From positions 3,348,001-3,412,000 of the forward strand of contig NZ_CP033906.1 of the NCBI RefSeq assembly GCF_003816055.1: a stretch of DNA of 64,000 nt. Direction: 5' to 3'. Positions 20,201 to 27,811 of this stretch are shown here, one piece after another. The notes beneath the pieces are model-generated. The model saw only the letters and a program-made list of their open reading frames with translations. It made no database searches and had not been told where the DNA came from. The DNA comes from Bacillus sp. FJAT-42376. Its GTDB lineage: Bacteria; Bacillota; Bacilli; Bacillales; Bacillaceae. Both the position numbers and the translations under genes were made by a program. The stretch's first letter is position 1; every line of letters begins with the position of its first letter.

Positions 20201-20635
20201 TGCTTCCTCCTCTTCCCCGTTCTCCAAAAGGGTTTCAATCCAGCCGCCTTTTCCAGGGGAGATAGCAATCAGACCTTCACGATAACCATTCAGCCATCGG
20301 TCAGGTATTCCATCTGAAGACTTCGTTTGAAGGGCACTGCTGATTTTCAGCAGATTTTGATAGCCTGTGTAAGTTTCAGCAAGAAGCAGGAGCGGATACC
20401 CGTGAGGAATGGTTTCATTGTGGGGGAAAACAACAGCAGTCAAGCCGAATATCGGTTTAATCCCGCTGCTTTTGCACTGTTTATAAAAAGCGACGGCTCC
20501 ATACATTACGCCCTGATCTGTTAGGGCAAGAGATTTAAACTTTAATTCAGAAGCTTTGCGGACAAGCCGGTCCAGCCTCACAGAACTATCCAGAAGACTA
20601 TAAGAACTTTGTATTTGAAGATGTACAAACGGCAT
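17270..20635 (-). CDS. dnaE: DNA polymerase III alpha subunit DnaE
   Basis: The error-prone, exonuclease-less replicative polymerase of low-GC Gram-positives, which extends RNA primers on the lagging strand before PolC takes over. The 1121-residue protein has an N-terminal PHP domain (FVHLQIQSSYSLLDS ... LALTDQG), palm motif GPGRGSAAGSLVAY and the catalytic acidic triad segment PDIDIDFPD at 385-393. It also has YQEQIM and FNRSHAVAYSMI, a helix-hairpin-helix region and a C-terminal OB fold (LMAFLTISDETGDVECVCFP, about 985-1010). The start ATG has only a weak GGATGGGA site. It is a single gene on the minus strand, divergent from ytrH. Confidence 0.97.
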   Translation of the reverse strand: MPFVHLQIQSSYSLLDSSVRLDRLVRKASELKFKSLALTDQGVMYGAVAFYKQCKSSGIKPIFGLTAVVFPHNETIPHGYPLLLLAETYTGYQNLLKISSALQTKSSDGIPDRWLNGYREGLIAISPGKGGWIETLLENGEEEEAELAARHYLDLFGRDSFYLGIQRTDLTDEEGELNKRIVETASKTGGSLAALNDVHYLEKDDYRAYQTLTAIRKGEKLEQESSGSSKERYFKSALEMAELFKDYPEALENTLLIAERCSVELELGKARLPSFPAPGGEQADLYLERLCLEGLKKRYSDPGENVYRRLTFELDVIKKMGFSDYFLIVWDFMRFAHERHIMTGPGRGSAAGSLVAYVLEITDVDPIKHRLLFERFLNPGRISMPDIDIDFPDTRRDEVIEYVAEKYGANRVAQIITFGTLAARASIRDTARVMGISPKEADQLAKKVPSGPGITLEKALKESPAFLKEVQNSPVAAQIVEIAGKIEGLPRHVSTHAAGVVFSEEPLTSVIPLREGHQDVYLTQYSMDHLEELGLLKMDFLGLRNLSLIESILKMVMAQKGAAPSFEEIGYDDQKTFQLLSEGDTTGVFQLESEGMRSVLRRLKPESLEDIAAVNALYRPGPMENIPNYIERKHGKAPIGYPHPDLKEILEPTYGIIVYQEQIMEIASVMAGFSLGDADLLRRAVGKKKKSVLDEERAHFVEGCKNKGYSSAAANEVYDLIVRFADYGFNRSHAVAYSMIGFQLAYLKAHYPAIFMTALLTSSIGNDDRIAQYVKEARNKGLVILPPSVNRSEVPFKLENGAIRYSLSSIKNVGIAAVKDIFRARKQKPFNDLFDFCMRVSAKTANRKTLEALVFAGAFDEFEIGRESILATLDVALEHAELMRPEISDGQMDLGFEDEFTLKPKYIIVEPFSIAEKLQFEKEALGFYFSDHPVSAYKNLLSSLHAVKLDQLDKKAGTYMKIGVYVSKVRSIRTKKGDLMAFLTISDETGDVECVCFPGQYAKISEWIQEGSLLLAEGKAERRDDTIQFILQKAEPLQKVKNNVPATLFLKIESSDRNPERMSQLKAILNRNKGHSPVYLYYPEDKKTIQLHDYKTASSSEQCIRELKDLLGADHVVLKKS

Positions 20636-20725
20636 CTTAATCCCATCCTAACGACATTCATTATAATTATTATAGAACAAGCGTGCGCTCTTCACAAATT
20701 TCCCCCTCTTCCCTTTGCCTCCTGA

Positions 20726-20754
20726 ACATACTTTGAACAGTCTGTCCATATATT
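20726..20754 (+). promoter_or_regulatory. Possible sigma-E promoter of ytrH-ytrI
   Basis: CATACTT and CATATATT with a 13-base gap loosely resemble sigma-E boxes (KMATATT and CATACAMT). ytrH-ytrI is a sigma-E operon in B. subtilis; the match here is weak. Confidence 0.3.
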
Positions 20755-20776
20755 GAAGCAGGGGGATGATGGACGA

Positions 20777-21109
20777 ATGGAAAAAGCTTTTTTACCTGCT
20801 TTTATCGATAGCTACTTCATTGCACTCGGCGTTCTTCTGGGAGGCAGTATCATTGGAGGCATCGGTGCCTATTTATCAGGGGAACCGCCGATGACGACCA
20901 TTGTCGAATTCGCCAACCGCCTTAAAATATGGGCCCTGGTTGCAGCCATCGGCGGAACGTTTGATGCTTTTTACAGCTTTGAACGCGGGCTTTTTAACGG
21001 GGAAACAAGGGATATCTTTAAACAGGTGATGCTGATTGTCTCGGCCATGGGCGGCGCTCAAACCGGATGGATTCTGATTACTTGGCTTACACAGGAACAT
21101 TTGTCATGA
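20777..21109 (+). CDS. ytrH: Sporulation membrane protein YtrH
   Basis: A 110-residue membrane protein needed for efficient sporulation in B. subtilis, made in the mother cell. Three hydrophobic segments are visible (about 6-30, 45-62 and 80-102), with the highly conserved stretch NRLKIWALVAAIGGTFDAFYSFERGLF and the C-terminus GWILITWLTQEHLS. I start at ATG 20777 (MEKAFLPAF), preceded by AGGGGGATGATG; an in-frame TTG eight codons upstream has no site. The stop overlaps the next gene (ATGA). Confidence 0.88.
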   Translation: MEKAFLPAFIDSYFIALGVLLGGSIIGGIGAYLSGEPPMTTIVEFANRLKIWALVAAIGGTFDAFYSFERGLFNGETRDIFKQVMLIVSAMGGAQTGWILITWLTQEHLS

Positions 21110-21609
21110 GAATTCCCCCATATTATGAAAAGCCCGGCTGGCAGCGTTTTTTTGCAGGAATGATGGCCGGGGCTCTGGCAAGCTGGTTCGTATTTCTTTT
21201 CACTTATGGAGTGCTTCAGGAAAAACAGGTGAAAATTATAGAGAAACAGGAATCTGCCATTCATGACCTTGCCCGCAAAAACAGCATTTATCAGGAAGAT
21301 TCGAGAGAGCTGAACGAAGAGGTATCGAAGAAACTCGTGGTTCAGGATTTAAATGTAAAATTGACAAATGCCGAGCGGTTTAAACTGAGTCCGCTGACAG
21401 TTCATAAAATTGAAATTGAGGCGAAAGAAGATTTATCCGATTTAATTGAAAGGGATCTTGAGAGCATCTTCGAAAGCAGGAAAGTGATTAAAAAAGCGAT
21501 TGAAAACAAGGTGTATGCCATTGATGATAAAGATTATAGGCTTGTAGTAAAGGAAATGACTATTTATACAACCATCTATATAGAAGTCGAGGTTTCTTTC
21601 GTTAATTGA
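21106..21609 (+). CDS. ytrI: Sporulation protein YtrI
   Basis: A 167-residue protein with one N-terminal membrane helix (about 16-38, WQRFFAGMMAGALASWFVFLFTYG) followed by a charged, partly coiled-coil extracytoplasmic region. It starts MRIPPYYEKPGW, as in YtrI, and the ATG overlaps the ytrH stop by four bases (ATGA). The two are a sporulation operon. Its molecular function is unknown; the topology suggests a bitopic partner of YtrH in the outer forespore membrane. Confidence 0.87.
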   Translation: MRIPPYYEKPGWQRFFAGMMAGALASWFVFLFTYGVLQEKQVKIIEKQESAIHDLARKNSIYQEDSRELNEEVSKKLVVQDLNVKLTNAERFKLSPLTVHKIEIEAKEDLSDLIERDLESIFESRKVIKKAIENKVYAIDDKDYRLVVKEMTIYTTIYIEVEVSFVN

Positions 21610-21704
21610 GGAATTTTTTTGAATTTTTATTCATTATTATCGCAAATTCCCTCTTCCTTGGATACAATGGATTTACAGAAGCAGCTATAAAGGAGGAGTT
21701 GAAC

Positions 21705-21929
21705 GTGGAGGTGCTGAGCCAGAAAATGTTTGTGAAAGAAAAGGTGGAAAGAATGAAAAGCGGATATTCTGCATACGCAGAGTCACCGGAAATGGCAAGC
21801 CTGCTGAAAAAAGAAATCAGCAAGCTTAAACTCCGGGTGTACGAGGACGTAACCGAAATCGGATCCTGGTTTATCCCCGAGATATCCGAAGATCAGGAGA
21901 TAAAGCGGCAGCCTAAGACACCGTTATAG
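21705..21929 (+). CDS. Small protein of unknown function (74 residues)
   Basis: I do not recognise this protein. The frame continues upstream to 21606, but a strong AGGAGGA at 21691-21697 precedes GTG at 21705 by 7 bases, which decides the start. The product is hydrophilic, Lys/Glu-rich and predicted mostly helical (SPEMASLLKKEISKLKLR), with no membrane segment or Cys. It lies 95 bases after ytrI on the same strand and converges on nrnA, whose stop is 1 base away. It could be a late member of the ytrH-ytrI sporulation transcript. No terminator is visible between it and nrnA. Confidence 0.6.
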   Translation: MEVLSQKMFVKEKVERMKSGYSAYAESPEMASLLKKEISKLKLRVYEDVTEIGSWFIPEISEDQEIKRQPKTPL

Positions 21930-21930
21930 A

Positions 21931-22878
21931 TTACCGGTTCTGATATTCCCTGCAAATCGCTTCCAATTCCGCAACGACTTTTTCCGCTTCCTCCCACTTA
22001 TGAATGGAGGCTCCGGCAGCCATGGGATGCCCGCCTCCCCGGTATCTTTTTGCCAATTCATTAATAACGGGGCCTTTGGAACGCAAGCGCACACGGATCT
22101 GATCCTCTTCTTCTACGAAAAAGACCCAAGCGACCATGCCTTCAATATCTCCAAGCACACTGACAAGCTGAGATGCCTCTGAAGCCGTTGTTCCGTATTT
22201 TTCAAGCAAATCCCTGCGGATAATGACGCTGGCTGCTCCAGACGGAGAAACATCGAAATTCTGAAGTACATATCCGCTTAACTTCGCCACATTTATTTTG
22301 GTTTTGTATAATTCACTATAGAGTTTATGAAGAGAGAAGCCGTAATCAATTAAATCACTGGCGTATTTAAAGGTACGGTCCGTTGTACTCGGAAATAAAA
22401 ACCGTCCTGTATCCCCTACAATCCCTGCGTAAATTAATTCTGCTCCCTTTTTGGTCATTTTCAGTCCCTTATTGGAGCCTGCAAGAAAGAATTCATAAAT
22501 CATTTCACTGACTGAACTTGCCGATGTATCGACCCAAAGAAGGTCTCCATATTGGTCCTCGTTTGGATGATGGTCAATTTTAATGAGCATCTTTCCTTTT
22601 TGATAGCGCTGATCGCTCACTCTTTCCTGGTTTGCTGTATCACACACAATAACGAGGGCACCCTCGTAATCTTTGTCTGCAACAGAATCCATTTTGTATA
22701 GAAATTCAAGAGACGGCTCCGTTTCTCCCGTTACAAGGATCTTTTTTTCAGGAAAAGACGATTTTAAAATTTCCGCCAGTCCGCATTGGGATCCGAGTGC
22801 GTCCGGATCCGGCCGGACATGTCTATGAATAATGATGGTTTCGTATTCTTTAACCGCATCTAAAATTTTTTCTTTCAT
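21931..22878 (-). CDS. nrnA: DHH-family oligoribonuclease / pAp phosphatase NrnA
   Basis: Degrades 2-5 nucleotide RNAs and dephosphorylates 3'-phosphoadenosine 5'-phosphate (known for NrnA/YtqI). The 315-residue protein has the DHH-superfamily metal motifs HRHVRPDPDALGSQ, VCDTAN and DHHPN, and the C-terminal DHHA1 substrate motif YRGGGHPMAAGAS. The start is ATG 22878 (MKEKILDAV) after AAGGAGA; the frame extends 53 codons further upstream without a comparable site. It is divergent from ytpI. Confidence 0.95.
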   Translation of the reverse strand: MKEKILDAVKEYETIIIHRHVRPDPDALGSQCGLAEILKSSFPEKKILVTGETEPSLEFLYKMDSVADKDYEGALVIVCDTANQERVSDQRYQKGKMLIKIDHHPNEDQYGDLLWVDTSASSVSEMIYEFFLAGSNKGLKMTKKGAELIYAGIVGDTGRFLFPSTTDRTFKYASDLIDYGFSLHKLYSELYKTKINVAKLSGYVLQNFDVSPSGAASVIIRRDLLEKYGTTASEASQLVSVLGDIEGMVAWVFFVEEEDQIRVRLRSKGPVINELAKRYRGGGHPMAAGASIHKWEEAEKVVAELEAICREYQNR

Positions 22879-23029
22879 CGCTATCTCCTTTAGTCTGTTT
22901 ATACCATTTATTAAAACACAACCGGTCGGGAAACTAAAGAAAGCTTTCCTGTTTTCAAAACAATGATGGAAATATCGGATAGACAAAGATATGATTAGAA
23001 GGAACTGACCATGTTGGGAGCTGAAACCA

Positions 23030-23332
23030 TTGCCCATTATCGCATGTTTTATCGTGATTTCATTTGCTTTCTATTTCTTTTACAAACTTAAGTACTACCG
23101 TTCCAGGAAACCGATGGAGCGCGCCTTTCTGTCAGGGAAATCAAGTATGGCCCTTGGAATATTTGTTTTTCTGTTTGGATTGAATCAGTTTTTCCTTTAT
23201 CCTTCCGCGCTATCGGTGACCATCGGAATTATTTTCATTCTGATCGGCCTGGGAAGTCTGTGGGCCGGTCAAAGAGCTTTCCGGCATTACAAGCCTCTCG
23301 CCGAAAAAGAACACAAAAATCTTTCTATGTAA
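23030..23332 (+). CDS. ytpI: YtpI-like membrane protein
   Basis: A 100-residue membrane protein with three hydrophobic segments (2-18, 40-58 and 60-80) and the conserved motif GIFVFLFGLNQFFLYPS seen in YtpI proteins. The function is unknown. It starts at TTG 23030, about 9 bases after GGGAG. Its stop codon lies in the ascending arm of a bidirectional terminator shared with ytoI. Confidence 0.8.
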   Translation: MPIIACFIVISFAFYFFYKLKYYRSRKPMERAFLSGKSSMALGIFVFLFGLNQFFLYPSALSVTIGIIFILIGLGSLWAGQRAFRHYKPLAEKEHKNLSM

Positions 23333-23366
23333 AAAGGGTTCTGCCTGCTGACCAGAACCCTTTTTT
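23331..23366. terminator. Bidirectional terminator between ytpI and ytoI
   Basis: AAAAAGGGTTCTG and CAGAACCCTTTTTT form a perfect 13-bp stem with a 9-base loop, flanked by A and T runs, between convergent genes. Confidence 0.93.
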
Positions 23367-23367
23367 G

Positions 23368-24684
23368 TCAGCTGCGCTCCATAATTTGCACCATCATCAT
23401 CGCTTTCCCGACAATCACGCCCTCATTGAAAACATCCACATCCATCTTTCCGAATTTTCTTCCAACCTCAAGAATACGGGGATGGATCTCAATCAATGTC
23501 TCCATTTGTACAGGCTTCATAAAATAGATGGAAAGGTTCTCGACAACCAGATCCCCTTTTTTCTGAGAACGGAGAAGCCTGTTCGCCGCTTCCGTTACGA
23601 GCGTCGTAAAAACTCCATAAGAGATTGTTCCCAGATGGTTGGTCATCTGAGGGGTAACACTGCATTTGTATACGTGGGCATTTTTGGACTCATCAGAATC
23701 TACAAACTGGTTCGTCACAATATCATCAAGCTTTTCGCCGATTTGAGGCTGTCTCTGAATGACCTGCAGGGCTTTTAATACATCCTGCCTCGAAATCATG
23801 CCCTCCAGTCTATTTTGGCTGTCCGTTACCGGCAGAACCTCAATCCCCTCCCAAACCATCATTTGGGCTGCAGATGCGACCGAGGTTTTGCCATTTACTG
23901 TAACAGGATTGCGGGTCATCACTTTTTCAACTGCACTTCCCTTTTCATGCCCCATGATATCTTTCGAAGTGACCATACCCATTACTTTCTTGTTCCGGTC
24001 AATGACAGGGAACCTCCCGTGACCGGTATTCTGGTTATATTCATACCACTTCTCCACTTTATCTGTCCCGTGCAGACAAATGGTTTCTCCGGCCGGTGTT
24101 AAAATATCCTCCACAAGCACGATTTCTTTTTTAATCAGCTGATCATAAATGGCCCGGTTGATCATTGTGGCCACTGTAAAGGTATCGTAGCTTGTCGAGA
24201 TTACCGGAAGCTCCATCTTATCCGCCAGCTTCTTCACATGGTCGTCTGTATCAAATCCGCCTGTAACCAGTACAGCCGCACCCGCCTCCAAAGCAAGCTG
24301 ATGGGCATTTGTCCGGTTACCCACAATTAAAAGATTGCCTGCTCCCGTGTACCTCATCATCGCTTCTAGTTTCATTGCGCCGATGACGAATTTATTGAGC
24401 GTCTTATGAAGACCGGAGCGCCCTCCAAGAACTTGTCCTTCTACAACATTCACTACTTCCGCAAATGTGAGTTTCTCAATATTTTCTTTTTTCTTCCGTT
24501 CAATCCGGATGGTTCCCACTCTTTCAATCGTGCTTACAAATCCTTTATTCTCCGCTTCTTTGATTGCACGGTAGGCGGTTCCTTCGCTTACATTCATTTC
24601 CTTTGCAATTTGCCGGACCGAAATTTTTTCACCGACTCCAAGCGAATCAATATATTTTATTATTTGCTCATGCTTTGTCGCCAA
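23368..24684 (-). CDS. ytoI: YtoI: HTH, DRTGG, CBS-pair and hotdog protein
   Basis: A 438-residue multidomain regulator-like protein. In order: winged-helix HTH (about 1-60, VRQIAKEMNVSEGTAYRAIKEAENKGFVSTIERVGTIRI), a DRTGG-like domain (about 70-185), two CBS repeats (about 190-305, GRFPVIDRNKKVMGMVTSKDI and EVLPVTDSQNRLEGMISRQDV) and a C-terminal hotdog thioesterase-like domain (about 320-435). CBS pairs usually sense adenine nucleotides, which suggests an energy- or acyl-CoA-linked transcription factor. Targets are unknown. I choose TTG 24684 (MATKHEQIIKYI), preceded by AGGGTGA; an ATG eight codons upstream has only GGA. Confidence 0.9.
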   Translation of the reverse strand: MATKHEQIIKYIDSLGVGEKISVRQIAKEMNVSEGTAYRAIKEAENKGFVSTIERVGTIRIERKKKENIEKLTFAEVVNVVEGQVLGGRSGLHKTLNKFVIGAMKLEAMMRYTGAGNLLIVGNRTNAHQLALEAGAAVLVTGGFDTDDHVKKLADKMELPVISTSYDTFTVATMINRAIYDQLIKKEIVLVEDILTPAGETICLHGTDKVEKWYEYNQNTGHGRFPVIDRNKKVMGMVTSKDIMGHEKGSAVEKVMTRNPVTVNGKTSVASAAQMMVWEGIEVLPVTDSQNRLEGMISRQDVLKALQVIQRQPQIGEKLDDIVTNQFVDSDESKNAHVYKCSVTPQMTNHLGTISYGVFTTLVTEAANRLLRSQKKGDLVVENLSIYFMKPVQMETLIEIHPRILEVGRKFGKMDVDVFNEGVIVGKAMMMVQIMERS

Positions 24685-24872
24685 GCTTTTCACCCTTTGT
24701 CTGCTCATATTTCCAATATTTATTATAAGCCTGCCATGGCCGCAGTTTCAACGAAGGTTATCCAATTGTTAGATTTTACAATAGATAGCAGGCTTAAGCA
24801 GACGGTTTGCTATCCCGGCATGTCTCTTATAACTGCCTGTACATGTTCCATTGCCGTTATCATGCACCATGC

Positions 24873-24906
24873 AAAAAAGAATTCCCATGATTCGGGAATT
24901 CTTTTA
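24873..24906 (-). terminator. Terminator of ytkL
   Basis: Minus-strand AAAAGAATTCCC and GGGAATTCTTTT form a 12-bp stem with a 7-base loop followed by TT; it lies 12 bases past the ytkL stop. Confidence 0.9.
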
Positions 24907-24917
24907 TTGGACTTCTT

Positions 24918-25598
24918 CTATAGAGTTAATTTTTCTCCTGTGCGCAGGATCTGTCCTACTCCATCCGGGAGCAGAGAAACAAATTTTTCAGGATCCTGCT
25001 CAATTAGAGGAAAGGTATTGTAATGGACTGGAACAACCTTTTTTGCTTTCAGCCATTCTGCTGCTGCGGCCGCATCTTCAGGCCCCATTGTGAAGTTATC
25101 ACCAATCGGAAGGAAAGCTGCGTCGATGTGATGGCGCTCACCATACATTTTCATGTCGCCAAACAATGCTGTATCCCCTGCAGCATAAATGGTTCTATTA
25201 TCTGCTGTGAATAGAATACCAGCCGGCATTCCGGTATACACAATCGTACCGTCTTCTTCCTCATAGCTTGAGCCATGGAAAGCCTGAGTTAGTTTTACCG
25301 TTCCGAAATCAAACTCATGGGATCCTCCGATATGCATCGGATGAACATTTAATCCCTTCGTTCCCAAATAATTAGCCAGTTCAAACGGGGCTACAACAAG
25401 CGCATCATTATCTTTCGCCAGCTGAATCGTATCTCCTACGTGATCGCTATGCCCGTGAGTCAGTAAAATCACATCAAGCTTCACGTCTTCTGCTTTTAGC
25501 TCGCATTGTCCATTTCCTGTGATGAATGGATCGATAAAGATCGTTTTTCCATTTGCCTGAATTTCCAAAACCGAATGTCCATGAAACGTAATTTCCAT
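24918..25598 (-). CDS. ytkL: UPF0173 metal-dependent hydrolase YtkL
   Basis: A 226-residue metallo-beta-lactamase-fold hydrolase of the UPF0173 family (UlaG-like). The metal motif THGHSDH (HxHxDH) is intact, with further ligands in YAAGDTALF and the C-terminal PVHYNTFP. The physiological substrate is unknown. The start ATG follows GAGGTGC. It is a single gene with its own terminator. Confidence 0.92.
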   Translation of the reverse strand: MEITFHGHSVLEIQANGKTIFIDPFITGNGQCELKAEDVKLDVILLTHGHSDHVGDTIQLAKDNDALVVAPFELANYLGTKGLNVHPMHIGGSHEFDFGTVKLTQAFHGSSYEEEDGTIVYTGMPAGILFTADNRTIYAAGDTALFGDMKMYGERHHIDAAFLPIGDNFTMGPEDAAAAAEWLKAKKVVPVHYNTFPLIEQDPEKFVSLLPDGVGQILRTGEKLTL

Positions 25599-25707
25599 TT
25601 AAAGCACCTCACTGTCATAGTCTTTCTCTTCCAAACTATATCATATTGAATGGAAGCAAGGCTCTCTATACACCTGTATATAGCACATTTTGAAGCTATG
25701 TAAACAT

Positions 25708-25731
25708 AAAAAGAGGATGAAGGTTCATCCC
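25708..25731 (-). terminator. Terminator of ald
   Basis: Minus-strand GGATGA-ACCT-TCATCC followed by TCTTTTTATG. It lies about 150 bases past the ald stop; a repeat element occupies the interval. Confidence 0.75.
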
Positions 25732-25759
25732 CGTTGCCTATCTTCGTCTTTTTTACAAA

Positions 25760-25877
25760 GGCTATGTTAAAGCATAGTGTTGATTTTTATGAACACTTGA
25801 ATGGAGCGGCAGGCTCACCGGCCGCCCAGGAATAAGCGAACCCTGCAGTGGAAATTAACAGCCCAGTTTAACAGAGC
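25760..25877. repeat. GCTCTGTTAAA-family repeat beside the ald stop
   Basis: It starts GGCTATGTTAAAGCATAG and ends CAGTTTAACAGAGC, the family's inverted ends in reversed orientation. The interior carries a shortened GC-rich part. The right end is 2 bases from the ald stop codon. Confidence 0.75.
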
Positions 25878-25879
25878 TT

Positions 25880-26995
25880 TTACAATAGACATTCATCTGC
25901 TTTCTTGTATGGAAAATTCCCTTCAGCCGCTACTGCTGGAATTGTGACAAATCCACCGAATGTATTAAGACCACTTTTAAGCGCTTGATCATCTTTTAGC
26001 GCCTTCATCAGCCCATTATTTGCAATCTTCAATGCGTATGGACAAGTTACATTGGCAAGTGCCTGTGCAGATGTTCTCGGGACGGCACCCGGCATATTTG
26101 CTACTGCATAGTGCAGAACTCCATATTTCTCATAAACCGGATGTTCATGTGTGGTCACACGGTCCGCCGTTTCAAAGATCCCGCCCTGATCTATAGCTAT
26201 ATCTATAATTACAGAACCTTTTTCCATTCTTTTCACCATTTCTTCCGCAACTAATTTTGGAGCTTTGGCACCCGGAATCAGCACCGCGCCTATGACTAAA
26301 TCAGCCCATACAACTGACTCTGAAATGTGGCCCGGATTGGACATTAACGTTCTGACTCTCCCGCCAAATATATCCTCAATCTGCCTCAGTCTCACAGCAT
26401 TTATATCTAATATCCGCACCTCTGCTCCCAGACCCGCGGCAATTTTTGCCGCATTGGTTCCAGCCATTCCCCCGCCTATAATTGCAACCTTTCCGCGGTG
26501 AACCCCCGGGACTCCTCCAAGCAATATGCCTTTGCCCCCTCTATGTCTTTCTAAATATTGCGCCCCAATCTGTGCGGCCATGCGGCCGGCAACCTCACTC
26601 ATCGGGGCAAGCAGCGGAAGAGTTCCATTATTTAGCTGAACGGTTTCATAAGCAATCGCTGTTACCTTGCTTTTAAGCAGTGCTTTTGTTAACTCCGGTT
26701 CTGCTGCAAGATGAAGAAAGGTAAACAAAATGAGCCCTTCTCTGAAATAATGGTATTCGGAGGGGACCGGTTCCTTCACTTTCATAACCATCTCCGCTTT
26801 CCAAGTCTCCGCGGGACTGCTTACAATGATGCCTCCCGCCTCCTCATATTGCCGGTCTGAAAAGCCTGCTCCCTCTCCTGCAGCCGCTTCTACTATGACC
26901 TGATGCCCGGCTTTCACAAAGCCATAAACATCTGCAGGAGTCATTGCGACCCTGTTTTCATTGTTTTTAATTTCCTTCGGGATCCCGATTTTCAT
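25880..26995 (-). CDS. ald: Alanine dehydrogenase
   Basis: NAD-dependent oxidative deamination of alanine to pyruvate; needed for growth on alanine and for sporulation in B. subtilis. The 371-residue protein has the N-terminal signature [20 protein letters not shown], the catalytic Lys/His region ([19 protein letters not shown]), the Rossmann loop [12 protein letters not shown] and [16 protein letters not shown] near the C-terminus. The ATG at 26995 follows GAGGGG; 28 upstream in-frame codons lack a ribosome site. No AdeR-type activator gene is adjacent, unlike B. subtilis as I recall it. Confidence 0.96.
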   Translation of the reverse strand: MKIGIPKEIKNNENRVAMTPADVYGFVKAGHQVIVEAAAGEGAGFSDRQYEEAGGIIVSSPAETWKAEMVMKVKEPVPSEYHYFREGLILFTFLHLAAEPELTKALLKSKVTAIAYETVQLNNGTLPLLAPMSEVAGRMAAQIGAQYLERHRGGKGILLGGVPGVHRGKVAIIGGGMAGTNAAKIAAGLGAEVRILDINAVRLRQIEDIFGGRVRTLMSNPGHISESVVWADLVIGAVLIPGAKAPKLVAEEMVKRMEKGSVIIDIAIDQGGIFETADRVTTHEHPVYEKYGVLHYAVANMPGAVPRTSAQALANVTCPYALKIANNGLMKALKDDQALKSGLNTFGGFVTIPAVAAEGNFPYKKADECLL

Positions 26996-27350
26996 TTTTG
27001 TCCCCTCTTTTTGTCGGCTTGAATGTCTCGCATTGCTCTTTTTTAGGTGTTGACTGAGATCAAAAACCCCCATCAGCATTCTTTCCGCTTTTACTCATCT
27101 CTCACTTCTTCACGGCCCGGTACTGCAGGTACTATACTTTATCTTATGATTCCTGGCTGCTATTGGAAAAGCTGCTTACAAAAAAAGGCTCAAGACGACT
27201 AGGGAAATGTTTTAGAACCTGCTGGTTGGAGCCTGGCGCGGGCGACTCCTCCTTAGGAAAAGTCAGGCAGGTTCATAGCGCATCATCACTCAGCGCAGGC
27301 CAATACCTCCCTGAAAATCAGCATCCGATTATAATAGATTTAATAAATAA
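26996..27350. other. Upstream region of ald, no gene recognised
   Basis: About 355 bases. A minus-strand TATAGT (near 27132-27137) could be the ald -10, but no good -35 goes with it. A 65-codon plus-strand frame (27163-27360) ends in the adjacent repeat, lacks a ribosome site and has biased composition, so I do not call it a gene. Confidence 0.4.
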
Positions 27351-27447
27351 GCTCTGTTAAACTTGGCTGTTGATTTCCGCTGCAGGCGTTCGCTTTCCGC
27401 TGCAATTCAACAGGTGTTAAAAATCAACTTTATGCTTTAACATAGCC
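27351..27447. repeat. Short GCTCTGTTAAA-family repeat
   Basis: A 97-base copy with clear ends: GCTCTGTTAAACTTGGCTG and, at the right, AATCAACTTTATGCTTTAACATAGCC with inverted similarity (GGCTATGTTAAA on the other strand). The interior is only CCGCTGCAGGCGTTCGCTTTCCGC-like. This is the minimal form of the family and helps define its limits. Confidence 0.8.
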
Positions 27448-27451
27448 AACA

Positions 27452-27811
27452 AGAGGCTGGGACATAACTGAAACAACTATTCTCAAAGACGAACAATGTC
27501 TAAGTGATTTATCCTAAACTTTGTTTCTTACGAATGAGTGGTGCTGAAGAAACAAGTTCGCTCCATTGCGCTGCAGCCACTCTGAGGAAGGCTTAAGCCT
27601 CCTCGGCTGCGCCTGCGGGGTCTTAAGCGTCCTCTACTTCCCGCAGGAGTGGAGTGGCTTCCGCTCCATTCCACTAAAGTATACGATTCTCAGGAAGAAT
27701 AAACTCTTCATAAACCAAATAAAAACCCGAACAATTAGGGGAATGAATTACTTACATCCACCTGATCGTCCGGGTTTTTCATTATCTGAAATACTTACGT
27801 CCCAGCCTCTT
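27452..27811. repeat. AGAGGCTGGGACA element with GC-rich insert
   Basis: Bounded by AGAGGCTGGGACATAACT at the left and, on the other strand, AGAGGCTGGGACGTAAGT at the right (16 of 18 bases equal). Inside are a GC-rich palindromic block (27556-27675, with CCTGCGGGG and CCCGCAGG as stem arms and AGGCTTAAGCCT) and a terminator hairpin at 27720-27779. The right end abuts the stop codon of the SDR gene. Confidence 0.75.
27720..27779 (-). terminator. Terminator hairpin of the SDR gene, inside a repeat
   Basis: On the minus strand AAAAACCCG-GAC and GTTCGGGTTTTT form the base of a long stem with T-runs. It belongs to the AGAGGCTGGGACA element and follows the SDR gene by about 35 bases. Confidence 0.7.

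Noticed and set aside
27163-27360. A 65-codon plus-strand frame upstream of ald.
   Set aside because: No ribosome binding site, ends inside an interspersed repeat, and composition is not protein-like.
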